Below are positions 18,276 through 25,736 of a stretch of 64,000 nt of DNA, piece after piece (positions within the stretch are counted from its first letter, which is position 1; each line of letters opens with the position of its first letter). The position numbers were made by a program, and so were the translations under genes. The notes under the pieces were generated by a model. It searched no databases and was not told the origin of the DNA. It worked only from the letters and a program-made list of their open reading frames with translations. The stretch comes from Hymenobacter amundsenii (GTDB taxonomy: Bacteria; Bacteroidota; Bacteroidia; Cytophagales; Hymenobacteraceae), in NCBI RefSeq assembly GCF_002204745.1, contig NZ_NIRR01000010.1, forward strand, positions 1 to 64,000. The letters run 5' to 3'.

Positions 18276-19033
18276 TTGCGGGTTGGGCTAACGGCAAGCT
18301 TGCTTAGGGCCGTGAGTTTGTTGTTGCGGTAGCGGTACTGGTATAGCCCATCCGGCCCAATGGCGAGCAGCAGCCCGCGGTGCGGAATAACGTCGGACAC
18401 ATTCACCCGGAAAATTTCCGGGGCGGATAGTATGGGCGCGGCGCGGGTATCGAAAACCTTGAGTTGTTCCTTGTCGCACACGAAAAGCAGCGTACTGTCA
18501 ACGCCCAGGCCCATGGGGTGCGTCATGGGGTACGACTGGGCTAGGCGCGGCGCGGCCAGGTTGGTCAGGTCCACTACCTGCAACTGGTTGGCTCCGCCGC
18601 CACAGGTGCGGCCGTCGCGCAGCGTTACGTAGGCGTAGCGGTCATCCACCACCACGGGGTCGCAGCTGGCTACGTGCTGGTAGTAGGCTACCTGCTTGGG
18701 CTGGGCAGGTACGCTAGCATCGAAGATAAACATGCCGCGCTGAGTGCCCAGAAACAGGTAGGGAGCCCGCGGGTAAATCGTTTCAATGCCCAGTCCCAAT
18801 GGAACTACCTGCCCGGGGGTTGGAGCCGTCGGATTCGCCAGACTGAACAGGCGCAGGTTCTGGTTGTCGACGACGTAGAGTGTGTTGCCGAGTACCGTGA
18901 AGCGGGCCAGCGAACCACCCTGCCCGTTGTCGGCAGCCAGGTTTGGGCTGGCATCGTTGCTGGCGCTACAGGCCGTCAGCAGCAGGCTTAGCAGTATCGT
19001 GCCCAACCGGAAAAAGGAAGCAATATGTTTCAT
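18272..19033 (-). CDS. LVIVD-repeat lipoprotein 2
   Basis: This 253-residue protein has a lipobox (LLSLLLTAC-SASND, Cys22). Beta-propeller phrases typical of LVIVD repeats follow: TLYVVDNQNLRLFSLANPTAPT, GMFIFDASVPAQPKQVAYY, NQLQVVDLTNLAAPRLAQSYPM and EQLKVFDTRAA. It is probably surface-exposed and binding. It lies between another LVIVD lipoprotein (gap 12 bp) and a putative outer-membrane protein (4-bp overlap), so the three are one transcript and may form an envelope complex. Confidence 0.85.
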   Translation of the reverse strand: MKHIASFFRLGTILLSLLLTACSASNDASPNLAADNGQGGSLARFTVLGNTLYVVDNQNLRLFSLANPTAPTPGQVVPLGLGIETIYPRAPYLFLGTQRGMFIFDASVPAQPKQVAYYQHVASCDPVVVDDRYAYVTLRDGRTCGGGANQLQVVDLTNLAAPRLAQSYPMTHPMGLGVDSTLLFVCDKEQLKVFDTRAAPILSAPEIFRVNVSDVIPHRGLLLAIGPDGLYQYRYRNNKLTALSKLAVSPTRK

Positions 19034-19045
19034 TGGACCGAAGGG

Positions 19046-19561
19046 TTAGAGTTTGTGCCAGCCAATGACTACAGCGTCGGCGGGGCGGTTAGCCGCCTGG
19101 TACTGCGGAGGCACCAGCCCGTTTTGAGGCATAGGCAGCTCCGGTACCGCCTCCCGCAGCCGATTGAGCAGGCTCGGGTGCGCCATGTCGCGCATGTCAA
19201 ATGTTAGCAGATCGGAGCCGCTGTCGGCGTAAAGGATGGATCCCTGCATGGCCACGTCCACGTTGCCGGGAATGCGCAAGAAGGCCACCGGCTGCGGGTG
19301 CGTCGGGTCCTGGTTGTTGATGATGTGCAGCCCTTCGTATTGCTCATTGATGAGCAGGTAAGGGTCGCGGAAGTAGATTTTGCCCGTGTTGTGCAACTCG
19401 CGCGGTGGCAATACAGCCACGGCTTGCTCCAACTGGCTACGGGCCATCAGTTGGGGCCTGTAACTGGGTAGCGGCACCGGGTCGATGGGGTCCACCATCG
19501 GGCAGGCGCTCAGGCTCATCAGCAGGCTGACGGCCAGCAGTAAAGAGTAACGTCGACGCAT
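19046..19561 (-). CDS. LVIVD-repeat lipoprotein 1
   Basis: This 171-residue lipoprotein starts at ATG 19561 (MRRRYSLLLAVSLLMSLSAC-PMVDP); the upstream in-frame Met at 19618 would bury the signal peptide. The body has HNTGKIYFRDPYLLINEQYEGLHIINNQDPTHPQPVAFLRIPGNVDVAMQGSILYADSGSDLLTFDMRDMAHP, which is one and a half classic LVIVD units. It is shorter than most relatives. First gene of the operon 19561-17592. Confidence 0.82.
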   Translation of the reverse strand: MRRRYSLLLAVSLLMSLSACPMVDPIDPVPLPSYRPQLMARSQLEQAVAVLPPRELHNTGKIYFRDPYLLINEQYEGLHIINNQDPTHPQPVAFLRIPGNVDVAMQGSILYADSGSDLLTFDMRDMAHPSLLNRLREAVPELPMPQNGLVPPQYQAANRPADAVVIGWHKL

Positions 19562-19696
19562 AGCTTCTCGGGGTAAGATGGTAGGCGTAGGAGCCCGACC
19601 CGGAAGCAATGGTTGCACGGTAATAGTAGCCGGGAACTGGTTTCGCAGGCTGACGGCTGCGCCCGCTCGCTGAGCCGTCCTGAGGCAACGCTGCGT

Positions 19697-20632
19697 TTAG
19701 TACCCGCGGGCTAGGTCCACCTCGTTTTCCAGCGGCTCGCCCTGCTGCCAGCGGTGCAGGTTGCGCAGAAAAATCTCCAGCTTACCGGCCTGTTCCCCGA
19801 GGTGGCCGCCGCCGGTGTGCTGGGTGAGCAGCACCCGGGGCAGCTTCCAGAGCGGGTTATCAGTCGGCAGCGGTTCCTGGGCTGTCACATCGAGTACGGC
19901 CCCGGCGAGGCGGCCTTCTTGCAGGGCGGCAATCAGGGCGGGCTCGTCGGTGGTAGAGCCACGGCCCACGCTGGCATACAGGGCGTGCGGGGGCAGCGCG
20001 GCCAGCAACTCGGCCGAGAAGAAACCCGCCGCACTGCCGGGCAGGCAGTTTACCACGATGTCGGTGTTGGGCAGGGCGGCCAGCACGTCGGCGCGGGTGT
20101 GCAACTGGGCCTGCGGATCGGTGCGGGCCAAAAACTGCACCGGGCACCCGAAGCCGCTGAGTTGCTGGGCCACAGCCTGCCCAATGGTACCCCGGCCCAA
20201 AATCAGGACCCGCCGGCCCCGCAACAACCCCAGTTGCTGCCGGAACTGCCCGCCTTCCCAGTGCTGCCGGGCCTGCCAAACGGCCAGCTCGGGCACGTAG
20301 CGCAGCAGCGCTAGCAGCCCGGCCACCATGGTTTCGGCGCAGGGCCAGGCGAATAGGTCGCCCGCATTGGCCACCGGAAAAGTAGGGCGCAGGTGCTGGT
20401 ACTGAGAAATGCCAGCCGAGTCAATCTGCCAGAACTGCAACTGCGTGGGCAGGGGTGCAAGCCAGTCGGCGGGTGGGTTGCCCAGCAGTAGCTCGGCGCG
20501 GGCCAGGGCCGCGCGGCGCTGCTGCTCGGTGGGCAAGTCGGCGCTGAACACGGCCTCCGTGCCGGCCGGAAGTTGGCAGCGGAGCTCGGCGCGGGCAGCG
20601 GCCGAGAAATCGGAATAAACAAACAGGTACAT
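19697..20632 (-). CDS. D-2-hydroxyacid dehydrogenase (GhrA-like)
   Basis: This 311-residue NAD(P)-dependent oxidoreductase has Rossmann motif VLILGRGTIGQAVA (142-155). Catalytic residues are Arg224 in SVGRGSTTDEPAL, Glu253 in DVTAQEPLPTDNPLW and His272 in TQHTGGG. The overall plan matches the GhrA-type subgroup: a short N-terminal substrate domain and a basic residue after the second beta-strand (LARTDPQ) that suggests NADPH. It reduces glyoxylate, hydroxypyruvate or a related 2-oxoacid; the precise substrate cannot be read. It is divergent from the arsenite methyltransferase gene. Confidence 0.85.
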   Translation of the reverse strand: MYLFVYSDFSAAARAELRCQLPAGTEAVFSADLPTEQQRRAALARAELLLGNPPADWLAPLPTQLQFWQIDSAGISQYQHLRPTFPVANAGDLFAWPCAETMVAGLLALLRYVPELAVWQARQHWEGGQFRQQLGLLRGRRVLILGRGTIGQAVAQQLSGFGCPVQFLARTDPQAQLHTRADVLAALPNTDIVVNCLPGSAAGFFSAELLAALPPHALYASVGRGSTTDEPALIAALQEGRLAGAVLDVTAQEPLPTDNPLWKLPRVLLTQHTGGGHLGEQAGKLEIFLRNLHRWQQGEPLENEVDLARGY

Positions 20633-20678
20633 ACGCGGCTATACTACCCAAACCAACCGGCAGGTTGCACCCCGGCCG

Positions 20679-20709
20679 CTTGCCGGAGGCCGACAAATGG
20701 GTATTTTGT
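20679..20709 (+). promoter_or_regulatory. Putative promoter of arsM
   Basis: TATTTTGT at 20702-20709 resembles the Bacteroidota -7 box (TAnnTTTG). It is preceded by CTTG at 20679-20682 with a 19-base spacer, near the -33 element spacing. The predicted start is about 40 bases upstream of the arsM ATG. Confidence 0.4.
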
Positions 20710-20755
20710 CCGGCCGTACGGTTTCGCCTCGGCTACTTGCATTCCCATATCTCTC

Positions 20756-21808
20756 ATGGAAGAACTCACCCAACAGCAGGTTCAGGATTATTACGGCCGC
20801 CAGCTCCAGACCCAGCACGACTTGCAAACCAACGCCTGCTGCACCGACGATATTCCGGCCGAGCATAAGCGAATTCTGGCCCAGCTCGAACCCGAGGTGC
20901 TGGAAAAATACTACGGTTGCGGGGTGGCGGTACCCCCGGCCGTGGAGGGCTGCACCGTGCTCGACCTGGGTTCGGGCAGCGGCCGCGACGTGTACCTGCT
21001 CTCGAAGCTGGTAGGCGAGCAGGGCCACGTCATTGGCCTCGACATGACGGAGCAGCAGCTGGATGTGGCCCGCCGCCACATTGGGGCCCACACCGAGCGG
21101 TTCGGTTACGCCGCGCCCAACGTGGAGTTCCGCCACGGCTACATCGAGGATTTGCAGGCCGCCGGCCTGGCCGATAACAGCGTCGATATTGTGGTCAGCA
21201 ACTGCGTTATCAACCTGAGCACTGATAAGGAGGCGACTTACCGCGAGATTTTCCGGGTGCTCAAGCCCGGGGGCGAAATGCACATCGCCGACGTATTCGC
21301 CGACCGCCGCATTCCCGCAAGCCTGCGCCAAGACCCGGTGCTCTATGGCGAGTGCCTGAGCGGCGCCCTTTACATCGACGATTTCCGCCGCCTGCTGCAC
21401 GATGTTGGGGTGCGCGACTACCGCCTCACCTCCAGTCGCCGCCTCACCATTGGCAACCCCGAAATCGAGGCCAAGGTGGGCAACATCAAGTTCTACTCGC
21501 TCACGGTGCGGGCGTTCAAGCTCGATCTGGAAGACCGTTGCGAGGATTACGGCCAGGTTGCCACCTACCTGGGCACGCTGCCCGGCCTGCCCAACGCCTT
21601 CGAGCTCGACGACCACCACCGCCTCGAAACCAACCGCCCGATGCTGGTCTGCGGCAACACGGCCGCCATGCTCACCGACACCCGCTACGGGGCCTACTTC
21701 CGGGTAACAGGCGACAAAACGCACCATTTCGGCCTTTTCGACTGTGCCCCCGTGCCAGCTGCCGCTGGCTCCTCCTCCTCCGACGCCGCGCCGGGCTGCG
21801 GCTGCTAG
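20756..21808 (+). CDS. arsM: Arsenite methyltransferase ArsM
   Basis: This 350-residue SAM-dependent As(III) methyltransferase has SAM-binding motif VLDLGSGSGRDVYLL (68-82). The arsenic-binding cysteines are in the expected spacing: Cys28/29 (NACC), Cys55 (YYGCG), Cys150 (VSNCVINL) and Cys200 (GECLSGALY). It converts arsenite to methylated, volatile or excretable species. The start at 20756 fits the family; the frame is open further upstream without family similarity. The tail ends SSSSDAAPGCGC, and the terminal GCGC could bind metal(loid) as in some relatives. No arsR, arsB or acr3 is adjacent, so it is a stand-alone detoxification gene. Confidence 0.95.
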   Translation: MEELTQQQVQDYYGRQLQTQHDLQTNACCTDDIPAEHKRILAQLEPEVLEKYYGCGVAVPPAVEGCTVLDLGSGSGRDVYLLSKLVGEQGHVIGLDMTEQQLDVARRHIGAHTERFGYAAPNVEFRHGYIEDLQAAGLADNSVDIVVSNCVINLSTDKEATYREIFRVLKPGGEMHIADVFADRRIPASLRQDPVLYGECLSGALYIDDFRRLLHDVGVRDYRLTSSRRLTIGNPEIEAKVGNIKFYSLTVRAFKLDLEDRCEDYGQVATYLGTLPGLPNAFELDDHHRLETNRPMLVCGNTAAMLTDTRYGAYFRVTGDKTHHFGLFDCAPVPAAAGSSSSDAAPGCGC

Positions 21809-21883
21809 TATCCGGTAGTGGCCAGCAACATGCCGAGCCGTGGCCGGATAGTGTGCTGCTGAGCTGTAAGCCAAAGGCGGTTT

Positions 21884-24343
21884 TTAGTTGACTTTGGAAG
21901 TAGCTGGTAGCGCGGTGCCGGACTTCTTCACGTAGGTGTCGAACCAAGTATTCATCTCCCAGAGCACCTGCATCAGCGACTCGCGGGCCGTGTAGCCGTG
22001 GGTTTCGCCGGGCAGCGCGGCGTAGCGTACGTTGGCCCCATTGCGTTGCAGCGCCTCGTAGAACTGCTCACTCTGGGCCGCGAAGCTCGCCGATTCGGTG
22101 TCGGGTTCGGCGGGTAGCACCAGCAGGGGCGTCCGGATGGTGTCGGGGAAGCTGAACGGGGCGCGGGCGGGGTAGGCATCTACCGCTGTCAGCGCCGGCC
22201 GTTCCTCGCCCGGCAACCGAACCGGCAGCAACGGCCGGTTGTGCACGCCAGGACGGGCAACACCGGCCTTAAACAAATTGGTGTGAGCCAGTAGGTTGGC
22301 CGTCAGGAACGCGCCTGTGCCTTGGCCCACGAGGCCCACCCGGGCCGTGTCAATGTAGCCCAGGCGGCGGCCTTCCTCCAGTACGGCCCGGGCCGCGGCC
22401 GTGAGCTGCTCTGCGTAGTCGGCGGATGGAGCGCTGGCGCTACCGGCCGTGGTAACCACGGGCATGCGCACGTTTTGCAGCACGGCGTAGCCCTGCGAGG
22501 CCCAGTACACGGGCGAAGCCCAGGGCAGGCGGGTGAACGAGTGCAGCGAACCGCTCATGTGCCCGGCGGCCACTTTGTCCTTGAACTCGGTGGGGTAGGC
22601 TTCGAGCAGGGTCGGGAGTGGGCCGTCCTCTTTCTTGTAGCCGGCCGGCAGGTAAATAGTAGCTGTCAGCACCAGTCCATCGGCCCGCTGGTAGCGCAAT
22701 AGCTGTTTCTGGGGCATGGGGCCCATACCAGTATAAGGGTCCGTAAACCGCGTTAGGGCCGTGTTTTTGGCGTTCGAGGTACTGCGCAGGTAGTAGTTGG
22801 GGGCTTCTACCGCCGACTCGCGCCGGGTCACGAGCAAGTGCTTGGTGGGGTCGATGATGGCCACCGGCAGCTCGTAGTAGGGAGCTTCGGAGCGCCACCA
22901 ACGCTGGGTTTTCTTGGTAAGCACGTTTAGTTCGTCCACGAATGGCCGGTCGCCTTCCGGCGATGCCCCTTTACCGAGCAGGTAAATCGTGTTGCCGACA
23001 ACGTTGGTCTGGAGCACCGGCCGGCCCAGCTTGTTACGCTGCACCGCGGGCGTGCCCGGGTCGGTGTAGGTGTTCTGGGTCGAGCGCTCGAACAGTGGTT
23101 GCAACGATGTTTTCGTGGCCGGGTCGAGCGTCCAGAGGATTTCCTGGCGCTCGGCTCGGTTGTATCCTTCTATGAGCGCCAACTGGTCGTTTCCCCAGTA
23201 CATGCGGCGGTAGCGCAGCGGCAGCGAGACCAGCTCACGCGGAGCCTCATCGAAGGGAGCGGCCAGCGTGAACATCCGGTCGCGCACTGGTGCCGCCGCC
23301 TGGGCATCGCCGCCATCCTGGGCTTCGGCCCAGAACAGGGTGCTGGGTACATCTTCGCGCCAGCCAAACTCGCGCGGTCCGGTGGGCACTGCGTCGGGGC
23401 CGGCGGGTAGTTCGGTTACGGCCGGCAGCTCTGCTACTTCCTTGGCTATGAGGCCGTCCATGGTGAGCACCTGGACCCGTTGCCCAAAGCGGTTGAGAGG
23501 CAGCCCGTAAGGGTAGGGCCGTAGGTAAGTGCGCACCAGCACGTACTGGCCGTTGGGCGAAGGTGTTGCCTGTTGAATCAGGCCGGGCTGCCCCACCGGG
23601 CCCATGCGGCCGTCGAGGCCTACCCGCACCACCTGGGCCAGGGCGTAGTAGTCGAGCAGGGGCTCGTCGGGGGCGCTTTTGAGGTTGTTGGCGTACGTGC
23701 GGGGCGCCGGGGTGCGACTATCGGTAGGTGGGGCCAGCGTAGGGTCCTGGCCCGGCGTAGGGTCTTGGGCCGATTTAGGGGCTTGGCCGCGGCCGCCCAC
23801 TACGGCCCGGGCAATCAGGGTTTTGCTATCGGATACCCACTCATAGGGCATGCCCAGGGCCCCGTTCAGGAAGATATTGGGTATCAGCCGGGCCGAAGCC
23901 GAGGCCACTTCCACCACCCATAGCTCCATGTGGTTGCGCGAGGTGTGGGTGAAGGCCAGCTTGGTGTTGTCGGGCGACCACTGCACATTGCTGATGCGGG
24001 CGTTGGCCGGCAGGCCCTGCACCAGCAGCTCTTTGCCATCGGGCAGGCGCCGCAGGTGCAGCGCCGACACGTAGGTAACGCGGCTGGGGCTATTCGTGAC
24101 GGTGTTGAGGCGCAGCCCCGCCAGGCGCAACTCTGGCTGGCTCAGGTCAGCCACGGTGGGCATCTCCTGCACATCCATTTGCAGCAGCCATTCCCCATCA
24201 GAAGAGAAGCTTACCCGGGGCATGGGCGGTACATCGGCCAGCGCCACCAGGGTACGCGGAGGAAGTTGGTAGGGTAAAATCTGGGCCGTACTCAGGCTCA
24301 CCGCTACCAGGCATAAAGCCACCGTAAAACTCGTTGCTTTCAT
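21884..24343 (-). CDS. S9 peptidase homologue lacking the catalytic serine
   Basis: This 819-residue exported protein (signal peptide FTVALCLVAVSLSTA-QI) has a beta-propeller domain (~100-540) and an alpha/beta-hydrolase domain (~545-819) of the S9 glutamyl-endopeptidase type. In active relatives the nucleophile motif is G-H-S-Y-G-A-F; here it is GQGTGAF (673-679), with Gly675 in the serine position. Asp748 (AEPDTES) and His782 (ETHGY) of the triad are kept. DNA on this strand reads GGC CAA GGC ACA GGC, so this is not a frameshift. It is probably a non-peptidase binding protein or a recently inactivated enzyme. Confidence 0.85.
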   Translation of the reverse strand: MKATSFTVALCLVAVSLSTAQILPYQLPPRTLVALADVPPMPRVSFSSDGEWLLQMDVQEMPTVADLSQPELRLAGLRLNTVTNSPSRVTYVSALHLRRLPDGKELLVQGLPANARISNVQWSPDNTKLAFTHTSRNHMELWVVEVASASARLIPNIFLNGALGMPYEWVSDSKTLIARAVVGGRGQAPKSAQDPTPGQDPTLAPPTDSRTPAPRTYANNLKSAPDEPLLDYYALAQVVRVGLDGRMGPVGQPGLIQQATPSPNGQYVLVRTYLRPYPYGLPLNRFGQRVQVLTMDGLIAKEVAELPAVTELPAGPDAVPTGPREFGWREDVPSTLFWAEAQDGGDAQAAAPVRDRMFTLAAPFDEAPRELVSLPLRYRRMYWGNDQLALIEGYNRAERQEILWTLDPATKTSLQPLFERSTQNTYTDPGTPAVQRNKLGRPVLQTNVVGNTIYLLGKGASPEGDRPFVDELNVLTKKTQRWWRSEAPYYELPVAIIDPTKHLLVTRRESAVEAPNYYLRSTSNAKNTALTRFTDPYTGMGPMPQKQLLRYQRADGLVLTATIYLPAGYKKEDGPLPTLLEAYPTEFKDKVAAGHMSGSLHSFTRLPWASPVYWASQGYAVLQNVRMPVVTTAGSASAPSADYAEQLTAAARAVLEEGRRLGYIDTARVGLVGQGTGAFLTANLLAHTNLFKAGVARPGVHNRPLLPVRLPGEERPALTAVDAYPARAPFSFPDTIRTPLLVLPAEPDTESASFAAQSEQFYEALQRNGANVRYAALPGETHGYTARESLMQVLWEMNTWFDTYVKKSGTALPATSKVN

Positions 24344-24737
24344 GAAAAAAGGGTATTCACCTAAATAGTAGTTACAAAAGTGGGGACTATCGGGCTAATT
24401 CACTAATAATAATTATAATGTGTTATTTACTAATAGTTTAATAGCACGATTATGAGCTGTGGTGTAGGCATAATGAAGCCCCGTCAATTCGACGGGGCCT
24501 GCAAGTAAATAGAAAAATAATACAATTATATGGCCTCTATCGGTTGCAGGGCTTTTGGCCAGGTAGTTCGGCAGGCGCAGTCAGTCCGGTAGGGCTCCGG
24601 AAAGAGCGGAATCGGCCGTGCTTCACCGCTGGCAGATGGGCTCCAGAATGAGGTAGCTGGTGGGGACAGGCTTGCTCCCAGATTGGTGCGGATGTGAACG
24701 GGCTTCGTAGCCAGCACGCGGCACTGGCAAAAGCAGG
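24344..24737. other. Intergenic stretch with a hairpin
   Basis: The first ~180 bp are AT-rich and probably hold the promoter of the S9 homologue. A short perfect hairpin (GCCCCGTC / GACGGGGC, 24478-24498) lies in the middle. A 63-codon minus-strand frame from a GTG at 24717 is open, but I could not support it as a gene. Confidence 0.4.
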
Positions 24738-25451
24738 TTAGAATTGCATGGGCACCTCCATGAGCAGCAGCTGGGTATCGGTGGTGGCTTGCACGTCGAA
24801 CTGCTCGGTTTCCCAGATGCCCAGCCCGTCGCGGCGGCGCAGTTGCTGGCCGGCGATAGTGGCCTCGCCTTCCAGCACGAATACGTACACGCCGTTGCCC
24901 GACTTCTTCACCTGATACCCGGCCGCGTGGCCGGCGTCGAAATCGGCCAAGTGAAACCAGGCATCCTGCTCAATCCAGACCCCGGCATCGTCGGGCGAAG
25001 GCGAAAGCACCTGCTGAAACTGGTTGCGGCGGTCTTCGGCCCGGAAGCTCTGCTGGTCGTAGCGGGGCGTTACGTTGCGCTTGTTCGGGATGATCCAGAT
25101 CTGCAGGAACTTCACCTGCTCGGAGCTGCTGTGGTTTTTCTCGCTGTGCGCGATGCCCGTGCCGGCGCTCATCATCTGCACGTCGCCGCTACGGATGATG
25201 CCGTGGTTGCCGGCGTTATCCTTGTGCTCCAGCGTGCCGCTGAGCGGAATGCTGATGATTTCCATGTTGTCGTGGGGGTGGGCGCCAAAGCCCATGCCGC
25301 CCGCCACGGTATCGTCGTTGAGTACCCGCAGGGCCCCGAAGTGCATCCGGGCGGGGTTGTGGTAGCCGGCGAAGCTAAAGCTGTGGTAGGAGTTGAGCCA
25401 GCCGTGGTTGGCGTGGCCCCGGGAGTCGGCAGGATGAAGGGTAGTCTGCAT
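24738..25451 (-). CDS. Pirin-family protein
   Basis: This 237-residue bicupin has the pirin signature: HANHGWLNSYHSFSFAGYHNP, FGAHPHDNMEIISIPLSG and MSAGTGIAHSEKN, giving the His/Glu metal site (H-x-H-x4-E and a later His) in the N-terminal cupin. Pirins of this YhaK-like type bind Fe or Cu, and some have quercetin 2,3-dioxygenase activity or respond to redox stress. ATG 25451 is preferred to the upstream in-frame start at 25508 because the family begins with MQTTLHPADSRGHA. It is a single-gene unit. Confidence 0.9.
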   Translation of the reverse strand: MQTTLHPADSRGHANHGWLNSYHSFSFAGYHNPARMHFGALRVLNDDTVAGGMGFGAHPHDNMEIISIPLSGTLEHKDNAGNHGIIRSGDVQMMSAGTGIAHSEKNHSSSEQVKFLQIWIIPNKRNVTPRYDQQSFRAEDRRNQFQQVLSPSPDDAGVWIEQDAWFHLADFDAGHAAGYQVKKSGNGVYVFVLEGEATIAGQQLRRRDGLGIWETEQFDVQATTDTQLLLMEVPMQF

Positions 25452-25736
25452 AATCAGTTGGCTAAAAGCAGGCGACAACGGGCCGCTTACAGGTTGATAT
25501 GTGTACATACATGTATTGCGCCAAAAAGTTCAGTTATTGCTTCCTGGAAGGTGAATAATGTCAGTTTGACCGAAAGGTGCAACGTTGATGCCGCCAGTGT
25601 GCCATTTGGCCGTTGGCGCGGTGGTGGGCCAGCGGTTCTGGCAGCGGCCGTATCCCATCGGCGGTGCCCGGTAAACTGTGGCCATTGCGTAATTTGCCCG
25701 CCCAATCCTCTTCCTTGATTCTCATACGCAGCCCTT

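Noticed and set aside
24526..24717. 63-codon minus-strand frame after pirin
   Set aside because: GTG start, no domain and no promoter; it may be the tail of a small Cys-rich protein, but no good start was found.
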